DNA of 64,000 bases from Geosporobacter subterraneus DSM 17957 (GCF_900142145.1 NZ_FQZV01000018.1:1-64000), one strand, 5' to 3'. Shown: positions 7,388 through 16,460, counted from the stretch's first letter. Notes: generated by a model not told the origin, from the sequence alone. Numbers and translations: made by a program.

Positions 7388-8683
7388 ATGATTATAAAAA
7401 ATAACATTCAAACAAACATAATAATAAATACATTAGAGGATCTTACAAAACTAAAACCTCTTATGGAGGCAGGTAACTTGAAAGTTAATAAAAGTCAAAT
7501 AGCTAGAGAATTAGGAGTTGACGCTAGAACTGTTGGAAAATATATTAATGGCTATCAAAAGCCTACAACACGAGATAGAATGTCTAAGATCGATGAGTTT
7601 TATACAATTATTGAAGAATTATTAAGTGATGAGTCTAAACAAATCTTTTACTATAAGCGTGTTTTATGGCAATACTTAGTGGACAATTATCAGTTAGATT
7701 GTGCACAATCTTCTTTTCGCAGATACATTTCTCAACATGAGGAATTCGATTGTTATTTTAGAAAAAGAAGAAAAAAATATGCTAAAAATCATGCACCAAT
7801 GCGATATGAAACTGCTATTGGTCAACAAGCTCAAATAGATTGGAAAGAAAGTATAGATTTTATATTAAAGGATGGTGAAATCATAACAATCAATGTTTTT
7901 GTTGCACTACTATCTTATTCAAGATTTAGAGTCTATCGATTATCCCTTAACAAATCACAGGACGTTTTGTTTTCATTTCTAAATGATGCATTTGAGACAT
8001 TTGGTGGTGTACCCAGAGAATTATTAACAGATAACATGAAAACAGTGATGGACGAAGCAAGAACAGATTATTATAAAGGAAAGGTCAATAATAAATTTCA
8101 GCAGTTTGCGAATGACTATGGGTTTCAAGTAAAACCTTGTATTGCTGGTAGACCTAATACAAAGGCTAAAGTAGAAGCCCCTATGAAACTACTAGACGAA
8201 ATACGTGCTTATAATGGTACTTTAGATTATGAGGGATTACATCAATTAGTAGCACGCCTCAATAATCGAATTAATTCCACTTGTCATACGACAACAGGTA
8301 AAATACCCATATTACATCTTGAGAAAGAAAAAGATTTCTTATCCGAACTTCCGACGGAACAAATAAGAAATCATTATTCTATCAAAACCATAGATGTAAC
8401 GGTTAATCCTCAAAGTATGATTTACCACAAATCTAATCAATACTCTGTACCACCAGAGTATATCGGTAAGAAATTAAAGTTACAAGTCTATGATCAAAAA
8501 ATACATTTGTATTATAACACAGATTTGGTGACAATACACCCAATAAAAAACCAAAAGCTTAATTATCATTTTGATCATTATGTAGCCATTAGTTCTCTTA
8601 CCCTCAAACATTCAGCTACAGAAATAGAAGACATTGCAAAAAACAACTTAGAGATGATAGGAGCAATATATCAAAATGACTAG
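7388..8683 (+). CDS. istA: IS21-family transposase IstA
   Basis: 431 residues from ATG 7388 (GGAGG 5 bases upstream). An N-terminal helix-turn-helix (KSQIARELGVDARTVGKYI) precedes the rve integrase core: QIDWKES (Asp), LLTDNMKT (Asp) and TKAKVEAPMK (Glu). It cuts and joins the element ends. It overlaps istB by 8 bases and appears undamaged. Confidence 0.93.
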   Translation: MIIKNNIQTNIIINTLEDLTKLKPLMEAGNLKVNKSQIARELGVDARTVGKYINGYQKPTTRDRMSKIDEFYTIIEELLSDESKQIFYYKRVLWQYLVDNYQLDCAQSSFRRYISQHEEFDCYFRKRRKKYAKNHAPMRYETAIGQQAQIDWKESIDFILKDGEIITINVFVALLSYSRFRVYRLSLNKSQDVLFSFLNDAFETFGGVPRELLTDNMKTVMDEARTDYYKGKVNNKFQQFANDYGFQVKPCIAGRPNTKAKVEAPMKLLDEIRAYNGTLDYEGLHQLVARLNNRINSTCHTTTGKIPILHLEKEKDFLSELPTEQIRNHYSIKTIDVTVNPQSMIYHKSNQYSVPPEYIGKKLKLQVYDQKIHLYYNTDLVTIHPIKNQKLNYHFDHYVAISSLTLKHSATEIEDIAKNNLEMIGAIYQND

Positions 8684-9428
8684 TACATATACCGGGTTAA
8701 TAAAAAATCTAGAATATTTAAAATTGAAACAGATGATTACACATTTGGATGATGTCATTGATTTTATTAATACGAATAATCTTTCATTTGTTGATGGATT
8801 GACTAAACTTACAGCTCATGAAATTGATTTTAAAGAAGCTAACATGATTCGTTCAATGGTTAAAGTTGGGGCATTCCCGCATACTAAAGAAATTAAGGAT
8901 TTTGACTTTGACTTTCAGCCAAGTATTAATCAACAACAAATTTTAGATTTTACAACACTACGATTTATAGAAGCACAAGAAAATCTTGTATTTCTAGGAC
9001 CAAGTGGCGTTGGAAAAACACATCTGGCCACGTCTATTGGGATTGCTGCAGCTAAAAAACGATACAGTACCTATTTTATAAAGTGTCACGATTTATTACA
9101 GCAATTAAAAAAAGCTAGATTGGAAAACCGTTTAGATGCGAGGCTTAAACATTTTACAAAATATAAATTACTAATTATTGATGAATTAGGTTATCTACCA
9201 ATAAATAAAGATGATTCCAAACTATTTTTTCAATTAATTGATATGCGATATGAAAAGAAAAGTACTATATTAACAACAAATATTAATTTTAATAATTGGG
9301 ATGAGGTATTTTATGATGCCGTTATCGCGAATGCTATTTTAGATCGCATTTTGCATCATGCACACATTATTTCAATTAGCGGGAAATCATATCGACTAAA
9401 AGATCATTTTAAGAAAGAAGGTGAGTAA
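8676..9428 (+). CDS. istB: IS21-family helper ATPase IstB
   Basis: 250 residues. AAA+ ATPase with Walker A LGPSGVGKTHLA and Walker B LLIIDELGYLP. IstB selects target DNA and activates IstA. Both genes look intact, so the element is probably still active. Confidence 0.93.
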   Translation: MTSTYTGLIKNLEYLKLKQMITHLDDVIDFINTNNLSFVDGLTKLTAHEIDFKEANMIRSMVKVGAFPHTKEIKDFDFDFQPSINQQQILDFTTLRFIEAQENLVFLGPSGVGKTHLATSIGIAAAKKRYSTYFIKCHDLLQQLKKARLENRLDARLKHFTKYKLLIIDELGYLPINKDDSKLFFQLIDMRYEKKSTILTTNINFNNWDEVFYDAVIANAILDRILHHAHIISISGKSYRLKDHFKKEGE

Positions 9429-9476
9429 AAAACTACATTCTTATATGATCAAAAATATACATTTTTAACTTGACAT

Positions 9477-9845
9477 TTATAGCCTTTTTTCAAAGGTTTC
9501 AATTTCATGCCTCTGCCATATGGATCTTACCCCTCCGGCAGAAACGAGCACACCTTGCTTCCTAAGTTCATTGCTCGCCCTCAGCTGGCCATAGGCAGGC
9601 TTCTCATAAGCGATTCTCATAACTGCTTCTTCAATTTCAGGAACTACTCTGTTCTTTAAGCAAGGCTTCCTGCGGGTCTTATCCTTTAGCCCTTCAAGTC
9701 CTTCTTCCTCGTAGGCTTTCTTGATGTCGTAAAAGTGTTGTCTGCTTACTCCATGTATTTTACATGCTTCACTTACATTTTGCAGATATTCTGCCAATTC
9801 AATCAGACTCATTTTGTTCTTGGCAATACGTTCTTGCATAGTCAT
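9477..9845 (-). pseudogene. IS481-type transposase, N-terminal part
   Basis: Starts at ATG 9845 after AAGGAGATGG. It contains the N-terminal helix-turn-helix (VSEACKIHGVSRQHFYDIKKAY) and the KPAYGQLRASNELRKQG linker that precedes the DDE core. It runs into the IS21 end at 9480 and stops in it by chance. See 6603-7291 for the other half. Confidence 0.85.
9481..9487. repeat. Target site duplication, right copy
   Basis: AGCCTTT directly after the IS21 right end, matching 7285-7291. Confidence 0.85.
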
Positions 9846-9933
9846 GGTTACCATCTCCTTCTTACAATTTTGATTGTTGCCAGGGGAGATATTACCCATA
9901 ACTATTCATACACTGTCAAGTCAAGTTAATTCC

Positions 9934-10116
9934 CTAACATGTTATTTTCCCTATTTCTTGTTGTAATTGTGTTATTTGTCGCATCTTAATATCCCTTAAC
10001 TGCGCAAGCATTTGTCTTATTTCAGGATTTTGAATATATACCATATACCTGTTATATTGCTCCTGATTTTTTATTTCTGTTTGGAGTAAGTCATTAAGTC
10101 TGTTTATGTCGTTCAT
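9934..10116 (-). CDS. Small helical protein, spore-coat-like
   Basis: 60 residues, all helix-forming, rich in Gln and Asn, no membrane segment. Starts after AAGGAAGTG. With the next gene it resembles small CotF-like or ferritin-like coat proteins of clostridia. The family assignment is tentative. It is the last gene of a leftward cluster with two YetF genes. Confidence 0.6.
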   Translation of the reverse strand: MNDINRLNDLLQTEIKNQEQYNRYMVYIQNPEIRQMLAQLRDIKMRQITQLQQEIGKITC

Positions 10117-10134
10117 AGTAACACTTCCTTATCT

Positions 10135-10341
10135 TTAGGTAATATTCATTTGAGACATTTTCTCGTTTAAGTTCTTGTAATTGTTCCTGGCTGCCATCTC
10201 CATGCCCTTTAGTATTTCTCTAAGATTAGGCTGCATAGTCTGCTCTGCTGCTGCCATATATTTTTCGGCCGTAAGTTCTTCTAAAAATAGCATTTCCTTT
10301 AATGCATTGTTGATAATCTCCTGTTCTGTAAGCATATTCAT
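10135..10341 (-). CDS. Small CotF-like spore coat protein
   Basis: 68 residues: LTEQEIINNALKEMLFLEEL, then a helix with TAEKYMAAAEQ, the pattern of short CotF-type coat proteins. Preceded by AAAGGGAAAG. Lies 10 bases from the YetF gene upstream, so all are probably co-transcribed. Function in the spore coat is inferred from family resemblance only. Confidence 0.6.
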   Translation of the reverse strand: MNMLTEQEIINNALKEMLFLEELTAEKYMAAAEQTMQPNLREILKGMEMAARNNYKNLNEKMSQMNIT

Positions 10342-10351
10342 CTTTCCCTTT

Positions 10352-11059
10352 CTATTTAACTAATGAATAATATATTGTGCCTGTACCATCTATTGTCGCC
10401 AGGTACACATTTTCCATGTCTATAACACCATACTTTTTAAGCTCGCATGCTAACCACCCTCGGTCATGTCCTATTTTTTCAAGGTTTTTATCAATAACCT
10501 TCCCATCGTTTATTAGTATGGAAGGAAGTCCACCTTCCACCGTAGGGATATTTAGGTCTGCAGGAGTCACAGGCATATAGTCGGCTTTTTTAAGCACACT
10601 AATACGTCCGTTTGTCTCGAATATTGCAGTCTCTACCTCGTTAATGTTTGGGGCATCAATCTCTCTAAGCTGCGAAAGCAGGATTTCTATAGGTATTAAT
10701 GATTTAAACATATTTTTCTTCTGAATTATTCCTTGAGATATTAACACCTCTGCTTTTCCGTATACTATCTTTGCAAAAGTCCTTGATTTTATGGCAATAA
10801 ACGAGATTAAATAGTGCATGGCAATAATGGTTACAGCTGCTGTTACAGTATCTAAAAAGTTTATTTTAGAATCGTAAAGTGGAGAGACTATAAGCCCTCC
10901 CATCATCCAGAAAAAAGTAAAATCATAACCGGTATACTGACCACCTGCTCTGTTGGGACTAAACCTGCTCGTAATATATAGGATTAACCCTACAACAAGC
11001 GTCCTTCCTACAAATCCTATCGTACCCAGCTTTTCAACAGAAAATATAATACTCTCCAA
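10352..11059 (-). CDS. YetF-type (DUF421) membrane protein, copy 1
   Basis: 235 residues. Three N-terminal membrane helices precede the two-part DUF421 cytosolic domain (LIPIEILLSQLRE, then GLPSILINDGKVIDKNL). YetF proteins are common in spore formers; the molecular role is poorly known. TTG start with AGGAGG upstream. Tandem partner of the next gene, with clear divergence. Confidence 0.85.
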   Translation of the reverse strand: MESIIFSVEKLGTIGFVGRTLVVGLILYITSRFSPNRAGGQYTGYDFTFFWMMGGLIVSPLYDSKINFLDTVTAAVTIIAMHYLISFIAIKSRTFAKIVYGKAEVLISQGIIQKKNMFKSLIPIEILLSQLREIDAPNINEVETAIFETNGRISVLKKADYMPVTPADLNIPTVEGGLPSILINDGKVIDKNLEKIGHDRGWLACELKKYGVIDMENVYLATIDGTGTIYYSLVK

Positions 11060-11073
11060 CCTATCACCTCCTG

Positions 11074-11772
11074 CTATACACTGATATACACTATTCCGTC
11101 AGCCTCAAGCTGAGCTAGAAAAATGTCTTCTACATTTGCTATACCCTTTTCTTTTATTCTTGCATCAAGCCATTTTATATCATATCCGAGCATTTTCAGG
11201 TTGTCGTTCTGGACTTTTCCATCATATATAAGTATTGTAGGCACACTTACATTTTTTAAGGGAAGGCCCATTTGTTTTCTGGTTAAAGATAAACTTTGGG
11301 AACTTTTTACAACATTTATTTTACCTGTTGGCTCAACTACTGCGTACAAAACTTCTGAAAGGCTGAATACGTTTTTAAGGCGTAGCTGGCTTAAAAGATT
11401 ATCTATAGTTATCCTGACATCTTTTAAGTTTTTTCTAATAATCTTTCCATTTTCAATCACAACGGTTGCATGCCTATCGACTTTTCTCGGAAATTTTACA
11501 TCGAGGTAGGATAATAAAATATTTATAGCAGCATATACAAAAACGATGGCTACACCAGCCACAAGGGACGACTCAGAATTCACCATTCTCACGGCTGCAA
11601 GGCTTACAATTCCAGCAGCGACAAGATGGTTATGGCCTGATAATATTGATATTTGCCTTTGACGCATAAACCTCGTTGCAATTATAAGCGAAGAATAAAG
11701 TATTATTGCCCTTATTGAAAAAGCCCAAAATGGTAGTTCTTTAGCTCCAAACCAAAAATCATTCCATGTCAT
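11074..11772 (-). CDS. YetF-type (DUF421) membrane protein, copy 2
   Basis: 232 residues with the same layout as its neighbour: N-terminal membrane helices including RQRQISILSGHNHLVAAGIV, then VRITIDNLLSQLRLKN and VPTILIYDGKVQNDNLK. It is first in the leftward yetF and coat-protein cluster. The upstream Shine-Dalgarno is weak (GTGAGG). Confidence 0.85.
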   Translation of the reverse strand: MTWNDFWFGAKELPFWAFSIRAIILYSSLIIATRFMRQRQISILSGHNHLVAAGIVSLAAVRMVNSESSLVAGVAIVFVYAAINILLSYLDVKFPRKVDRHATVVIENGKIIRKNLKDVRITIDNLLSQLRLKNVFSLSEVLYAVVEPTGKINVVKSSQSLSLTRKQMGLPLKNVSVPTILIYDGKVQNDNLKMLGYDIKWLDARIKEKGIANVEDIFLAQLEADGIVYISV

Positions 11773-11890
11773 AGCCTCACCACACTCTATACAAAATTAA
11801 TATTTGCATATTTTTGATATATTTATTATTTTTCCATTAACACCTCTGTTTATTCCTCTATTAACCTAACTCACAAAATCCGGTATATGA

Positions 11891-11924
11891 AAAAAGACCT
11901 GATAGAAAACTATCGGTCTTTTGG
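11891..11924. terminator. Bidirectional terminator
   Basis: AGACCTGATAG pairs with CTATCGGTCTT around AAAA, with A-runs and T-runs on both sides. It shares the arm and loop of the terminator at 3.0 kb. Confidence 0.65.
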
Positions 11925-12025
11925 GTTTTATTCCTTGTATACTTAAACGTATTGTTTTGAAAGTTTCAAATTTACTCTGGCATTTAAATATTCACCAATG
12001 TAGGATAAAATACCCTTTCTTTTTA

Positions 12026-12068
12026 TAAAGATCCAAGGACTACAAATAGCCACTTGGATCTTTTTTCT
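12026..12068. terminator. Terminator between the DUF2680 and yetF units
   Basis: AAGATCCAAG pairs with CTTGGATCTT, with TTTTTT following on the plus strand. It ends the leftward gene at 12087, and with the hairpin at 11.9 kb fills the 314-base gap 11773-12086. Nothing else is seen there. Confidence 0.6.
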
Positions 12069-12086
12069 TACAGTTAAAATTACAGT

Positions 12087-12902
12087 TTAATATCTGTTTC
12101 TAGTATTCCAATTACCATTGGTACAGTCATTAAAATTATTATAGTTCATATTTGGACCTTGCATTCTCTGGTTAAATGCTCTGTTATTTACCACATTGTT
12201 TGTTTTTGGAGTGCCAGTTTTTTGTGTATTGTTTGTTGTTACTGTCCTATATGTTGACTGTCCAGGAGCATTTAAATTTGTCCTGCTTGATGTCGGCTGA
12301 TTACTCTTGTTACTATTATAATTTTCATTCCACATCATTCCATTATCATAAAAAGACAGGCATATATCATTCATGCTAAAGTTATTATTCTTATAATTTT
12401 TTTCCATGATATCTATTTGATTTCTCCAGAAATCTTCCTGAGTTTTATTTAACATCCCTCTGTCTATAGCTTGTTGAAGCCTATTTCTCTCCATTTCAAT
12501 CATCTGTTTGAATCTTTCGGATGATATTCCCTGGTTATATCCTGGAATTGATGTCGTTCCATTTTTATTGTAATTGTCCTCCATCTGTTGTATCTGACTT
12601 TTCCAGTAATTAGCCTGCTCCTGAGTAATGACTCCATTATCTATTGCTTGCTGTAATCTAAGCTTCTCTAGCTCTATCATTTGAGTATAATTATTAGTAT
12701 CTACTTTATTACTGGATACATTCGAATTATCACTTTGTTTAACTACGTTATCTTCTACTGCCACTGTTTGACCTGATACTATCACAGACTGTTTTACATT
12801 GCTTTTGGAATTCACTGTACTATCTGCATTTGCAGCTAAAGCTACCGCTCCCACTGATAATGTTAATACTACTGCTGTTGATAATGCCACTAATTTTTTC
12901 AT
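12087..12902 (-). CDS. Secreted protein with two DUF2680-like repeats
   Basis: 271 residues from ATG 12902 (AAGGAG upstream). Signal peptide MKKLVALSTAVVLTLSVGAV ending at an AxA site. Two repeats of about 33 residues follow: one with LRLQQAIDNGVITQEQANYW, one with NRLQQAIDRGMLNKTQEDFW. These match the DUF2680/YckD pattern. The C-terminal third is Asn-rich and disordered. An exported envelope or spore-surface role is likely; the function is unknown. An upstream in-frame start is rejected because it overlaps the small gene 12947-13048. Confidence 0.75.
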   Translation of the reverse strand: MKKLVALSTAVVLTLSVGAVALAANADSTVNSKSNVKQSVIVSGQTVAVEDNVVKQSDNSNVSSNKVDTNNYTQMIELEKLRLQQAIDNGVITQEQANYWKSQIQQMEDNYNKNGTTSIPGYNQGISSERFKQMIEMERNRLQQAIDRGMLNKTQEDFWRNQIDIMEKNYKNNNFSMNDICLSFYDNGMMWNENYNSNKSNQPTSSRTNLNAPGQSTYRTVTTNNTQKTGTPKTNNVVNNRAFNQRMQGPNMNYNNFNDCTNGNWNTRNRY

Positions 12903-12946
12903 ATTGCATTTCTCCTTATTTTTTATAATATTAATACTGTTATTAC

Positions 12947-13048
12947 CTACCTCCCCCATCCCCAAAAATTATCATCTATGCAATAGTTAAATCCCCAATT
13001 TCTATTTGGATTCCTATTATAGAAATATCCATTATATCTATCCCCCAT
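12947..13048 (-). CDS. 33-residue Asn/Tyr/Trp-rich peptide
   Basis: ATG 13048 follows AAGGGGGTGG and the frame ends at TAG 12947. The peptide is rich in Asn, Tyr, Gly and Trp, like short coat or surface peptides, and resembles the aromatic/Gly tail of the protein at 13530. It is small, so the call rests on the ribosome binding site and composition. Confidence 0.4.
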   Translation of the reverse strand: MGDRYNGYFYNRNPNRNWGFNYCIDDNFWGWGR

Positions 13049-13131
13049 AGGTCCACCCCCTTTATATTGTTGAATTCGGCTTAAGTTGTTCCCATAGTGT
13101 TTTATTTAAACCCTGGTTTATCTTCTAAAAA

Positions 13132-13362
13132 TCAATTCTTATTTTTTTGTTCCTTTCGTAATTCTTCAATTTCCTGCCTTAGACTTCTTACCTCATTCGA
13201 TAAAGTTTCATTGTTAGTTATATTAAACCTTTGAAAAGAGTTATTACCGATACGACTGAAAATAAAGAAGATCAAGCCAATAAATACTATTAATAATAAG
13301 GGGAACACAAACATACCAAAAGGCCATCCCCCGCCAGTGCCCCAATAAGAACCCCAACACAT
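13132..13362 (-). CDS. Small membrane protein with coiled-coil tail
   Basis: 76 residues: a Gly/Trp-rich N-terminus (MCWGSYWGTGGGWPFG), one hydrophobic helix (about 17-37), and a charged C-terminal coiled coil (LRQEIEELRKEQ). This is the layout of small SHOCT-like envelope proteins. Function unknown. It sits among DUF2680-type secreted proteins. Confidence 0.6.
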   Translation of the reverse strand: MCWGSYWGTGGGWPFGMFVFPLLLIVFIGLIFFIFSRIGNNSFQRFNITNNETLSNEVRSLRQEIEELRKEQKNKN

Positions 13363-13480
13363 ATATATCCACTCCTTTACTTAATATTAAATTTTATTAA
13401 ATTATTCGAAAGTTGAACTAAGTATGATTTACTGTTATGGTTTACATTAAATATTTTTGGTAGTAATCCATGTAAATAAA

Positions 13481-13513
13481 ACGGTATGCCTCAAGGGCGA
13501 GGCATACCTTATA
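13481..13513 (-). terminator. Terminator of the 13530 gene
   Basis: GGTATGCCTC pairs perfectly with GAGGCATACC around a 6-base loop. On the minus strand a T-rich stretch follows. Confidence 0.7.
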
Positions 13514-13529
13514 AGCTTTAAGTATTAGA

Positions 13530-13850
13530 CTACCAGCAATATCCTCCCCAACCATAACCTCTCATCATGCTCCGGCCTCCACCGTAATATCCAGAACCCC
13601 AGTTATTATTGAACTGACTCCTGTACTGTCTTCTTAATTCCATATCTTGGAGCATTAAATCAGCCTGATCTTGCGTAATCATTCCTGCTTCAACGTATTT
13701 CTGCACCATTTGTTTTTCCAAGTCGATCATCTGCTGCTGAATCTTGTTTAATTCTTTTTGCTGGTCATCAGTCGGTGCTGCAAAGGCACTGGGTACGGCA
13801 AAGGCCATTAATACCCCCACTAATACAAGTAAAACTACAACTTTTTTCAT
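13530..13850 (-). CDS. Secreted DUF2680/YckD-type protein
   Basis: 106 residues. Signal peptide MKKVVVLLVLVGVLMAFAV with cleavage near AFAA, one DUF2680 helix pair (MVQKYVEAGMITQDQADLML), then a Gly/Tyr/Trp-rich tail (GSGYYGGGRSMMRGYGWGGY). It is a one-repeat version of the protein at 12087. Its own terminator follows. Confidence 0.78.
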   Translation of the reverse strand: MKKVVVLLVLVGVLMAFAVPSAFAAPTDDQQKELNKIQQQMIDLEKQMVQKYVEAGMITQDQADLMLQDMELRRQYRSQFNNNWGSGYYGGGRSMMRGYGWGGYCW

Positions 13851-13966
13851 GCTTTCGCCTCCTAAATTTGTTTGTTTGAATTTCTTCGGTTTATATTCGT
13901 ATTATTATCTATTTTTTAAGGGGGTTACAGATAATTTTTTTAAATTTTTTTTAATTGTAATTGGCT

Positions 13967-14902
13967 TTACCACTCTCCAGGACACATGTCATCCCAATGT
14001 TGTCTTGACCGAAAATCGTCACGGTACATAGATGGATCTCCCTGCTTCGGATAATTTTCCTGCTTATCAGAAGAAGGAGGAACTACTTTATCTCTCATCA
14101 TATCCATATGACCGTTCATACCCCAACTCGGGTCAGATACTTCACACCAATCACCAGGAAATGCTTTTGGTAGTGTCATTTGATTCGACCGCATTACTTG
14201 TGAAGGAGAAGAATCTTTAAACGTTTCTGGAGGTATCTCGATCCCTTGTTCCCTGTATTTCTTCATTAACATATATCTATTTAATGGAAGCCCAGACTCT
14301 TCAGCCTGCTGAATAATTTCTTTACCAGCTTGATTAACAACTACATACCCGTCATATTTTCGTTCATACATTTCATCATGGATAACCTGCATAATCTTGT
14401 TCTTATCAATACCCGTTTCATTTGGTGCTTCCCGCAGGGGTATGACGGTAGCCAAAGCCAAATTTTTACTTTCAGAGTCAAAAAAGTTCATTTCAGCAGT
14501 TTTGGAAGTTATCAAATTTACTGCTTGGTATACATCTAAGCCTTCGATATCCAACTCTTTTAGTAGCTTTTCTCCTTCAGGATTCTGGGCCTGCGACTGA
14601 ATAACTAAATTATCTTTACCGATGGTTAACTGAACACTAGGTGTCATGTCCAAGGCAACAGATGCATATACAGGAGGAATTAAAAAGGGTTTTAAAACAT
14701 TAAAAGCCATAAAGATAATAAGAATAGCCGCTGCCACGTAATGGGGTCGGAAGCTAATAGGTTTTTTTACTGGTATTTCTATCGTTTCTCCGGGAGAAGG
14801 CCGCCGAACGGGCATCTTTACTTTTAGATAATCTCCTTCTTCGGTAATTACCACTACTTGTCGTTCTTCTACTCGTAGAACCATCCCTCGTATTTTACTC
14901 AT
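13967..14902 (-). CDS. rsgI: RsgI-type anti-sigma factor
   Basis: 311 residues. The N-terminal RsgI domain (GMVLRVEERQVVVITEEGDYLKV) binds SigI, one membrane helix lies at about 60-80, and an extracellular region follows (SVALDMTPSVQLTIGKD, the conserved post-membrane segment). No carbohydrate-binding or protease domain is fused; the C-terminus is Pro/Met/Asp-rich. Start ATG 14902 overlaps the SigI stop by 8 bases (AATGAGTAA), so the two are coupled. Confidence 0.88.
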   Translation of the reverse strand: MSKIRGMVLRVEERQVVVITEEGDYLKVKMPVRRPSPGETIEIPVKKPISFRPHYVAAAILIIFMAFNVLKPFLIPPVYASVALDMTPSVQLTIGKDNLVIQSQAQNPEGEKLLKELDIEGLDVYQAVNLITSKTAEMNFFDSESKNLALATVIPLREAPNETGIDKNKIMQVIHDEMYERKYDGYVVVNQAGKEIIQQAEESGLPLNRYMLMKKYREQGIEIPPETFKDSSPSQVMRSNQMTLPKAFPGDWCEVSDPSWGMNGHMDMMRDKVVPPSSDKQENYPKQGDPSMYRDDFRSRQHWDDMCPGEW

Positions 14903-15623
14903 TCCCCTCACCACCTCCCTGCTGGGGCAAACGGAGCAATTGTCTTATAGGTAAGAATTCATCAATACTCAATACCAAGACTACAGCTATGATATACTTT
15001 CTTCCCCTCTCTATCACCTTTCGCCCAACACCTGTCAGCACCATTAATTCTTTTACAGGTAATTGTTTGTTCTTCTCAAACTGTTTCATTAAAACCGGCT
15101 GCTCCACTAAAGCCTGTGCTACTCTGATTAAGGTTTGTTTCGTATCACGGTGTTTAGGAGAGCAAGATACCAAATCATCTAAAGATATGCCATAGTCCAG
15201 GAGCATAAAATTGTAGCGAGCCACCATATCTCTTTGTTCCAAAGCTGTTTGCTCATCTTGGTATTTGGTCCAGGCTTCCGCTATTTCGTACTTGCTCACC
15301 TCCTTTTCTTGGTCAAGGGTATCTAAAGGAGCGTATTGAAAGCGGGATTCATGTCGAAAGTAATCTACTAACCGATGATGAATAAGCATTTGGGCATAAT
15401 TTAAAAATCTCATTCCTTTATCTTTATCATATGTGTCAATAGCCTCATTAAAAGCAATGAGACTGATACTTAATTCATCGTCATTGTTCCAGTCTAAAGA
15501 CCGACCGCAGATGCCCATGGCAATAGTGCCGATTTGAGATCGATACTTTTTAATAAGCTTCTCGCGGACTAAATCATCCTGCCTAGCCTTAACAACCTGA
15601 TTATTAATTAATATTTCAAGCAC
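14895..15623 (-). CDS. sigI: Alternative sigma factor SigI
   Basis: 242 residues from GTG 15623, preferred over an upstream TTG because GGAGAGG lies just before it. Region 2 is visible (AFNEAIDTYDKDKGMRFLNY, IHHRLVDYFRHESR) and region 4-like HTH residues near the end (VLTGVGRKVIERGRKYIIA). SigI responds to heat or, in cellulolytic clostridia, to extracellular polysaccharide. Encoded just before its RsgI, as usual. Confidence 0.88.
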   Translation of the reverse strand: MLEILINNQVVKARQDDLVREKLIKKYRSQIGTIAMGICGRSLDWNNDDELSISLIAFNEAIDTYDKDKGMRFLNYAQMLIHHRLVDYFRHESRFQYAPLDTLDQEKEVSKYEIAEAWTKYQDEQTALEQRDMVARYNFMLLDYGISLDDLVSCSPKHRDTKQTLIRVAQALVEQPVLMKQFEKNKQLPVKELMVLTGVGRKVIERGRKYIIAVVLVLSIDEFLPIRQLLRLPQQGGGEGNE

Positions 15624-16075
15624 ATTCAACCTCTCCGTATTTTTATATTCGTAAAGCAACAAAAATTTGAGGTGGTAGACCTCTATTATTTTTATCTTGG
15701 TAATGTTTACATAGAAAATATTCAGTTCCTAAATATAACAGTCAAATTTTCCTCGACTCAGGAGTCATTGGTTTCTTCTATATCGTCAAAAAAATCCAAG
15801 CTACTCTGGAAACTATGACTGTATCATCCAGACTTAATATCTGAAACAGAGCTGATAGTGAGTTAATTTACGTTAAAATCGATAACATTGTATCAAAGTA
15901 ATTGTTTAATCTGGTTTCTAGTAGTACATCAAAGTAGAATCTCAGAGTGAACCATTAGTATAGCTGCAGTCGTTTTACAATAACTTTTATATAGCCACCA
16001 ATAGGGTAACTAACATATCAGTTCTCCTTATGTCGCTTAACAAAAAAGTAAAGGACATAAGCCGTCCCATCTTTA
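15624..16075. other. Intergenic region upstream of sigI
   Basis: No gene found. It should contain the sigI promoter (minus strand), but I see no clear SigI-type box. A dyad CTTATGTC/GACATAAG lies near 16030-16060, just past the 16076 gene, and may end that transcript. Confidence 0.4.
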
Positions 16076-16438
16076 TTAAAACAACTTTAGTTCAATCAAT
16101 GAAAGAATATAATTATCAATCCTGCCTTGATCACGAACTGCTTCGAAGGTTTCTAAATCTCCTACTCCCTCTACTATCAACTTCCCTGTCCTTATATTCA
16201 ACGTAGCCTTAGTTACACCAGGGATTGCACGTAGATTTCTTTCAAATTTAGCAGCACAGTTCGTACAAGTGATGCCTTCAACTTGAAATACCATAACTTG
16301 GCTACCTTTTACTGGTTCTTTTTTTCTATAACTCTCTGGTATAATTTCATAGTTTTCTTTTCTAGCTTCCATACCTACAGTCCTTTCTACACTCAGCCTT
16401 TCGGTTTGTGTTCTTATTTTTTCTATAACTTTAGACAC
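16076..16438 (-). pseudogene. Heavy-metal-binding domain, remnant of a CadA-type ATPase
   Basis: 120 residues from GTG 16438 (GGAGGTG upstream). One HMA domain with the metal site GITCTNCAAKFE is followed by the normal C-terminal edge of that domain, then a short unrelated tail. Cadmium P-type ATPases (CadA) begin this way and continue for about 600 more residues, all missing. A 22-base gap separates it from cadC. It is probably a deletion remnant; a stand-alone metallochaperone is the alternative. Confidence 0.65.
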
Positions 16439-16460
16439 AGAAAGCACCTCCAAATAAAAA

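Larger units (their letters stand above)
7292..9480 (+). mobile_element. Complete IS21-family insertion sequence
   Basis: 2,189 bp bounded by 7-bp repeats AGCCTTT. The ends are inverted: both begin ATAAATG and both carry TGATCA(C/T)ATAAGAATGTAG about 30 bases in (7322-7340 and 9432-9450), with a further AAATGTA motif between, as is usual for the multiple-repeat termini of IS21 elements. It holds istA and istB in the standard order with an 8-bp overlap. Confidence 0.92.
6433..9926 (-). mobile_element. IS481-type element interrupted by an IS21-type element
   Basis: The ends are approximate. Left TTGAGTTGACACTC (from 6433) and, inverted, right TTGACTTGACAGTG (to 9926) form related terminal repeats. 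The element carries one transposase read leftward and split in two by the nested IS21 insertion. A small hairpin (AGCACC with GGGTGCT near 6477-6502) lies inside the left end; the rest of 6433-6600 is non-coding. Confidence 0.7.

Noticed and set aside
12903..12965. N-terminal extension of the DUF2680 protein to 12965
   Set aside because: It would precede the signal peptide and overlap the small gene; the ribosome site supports ATG 12902.
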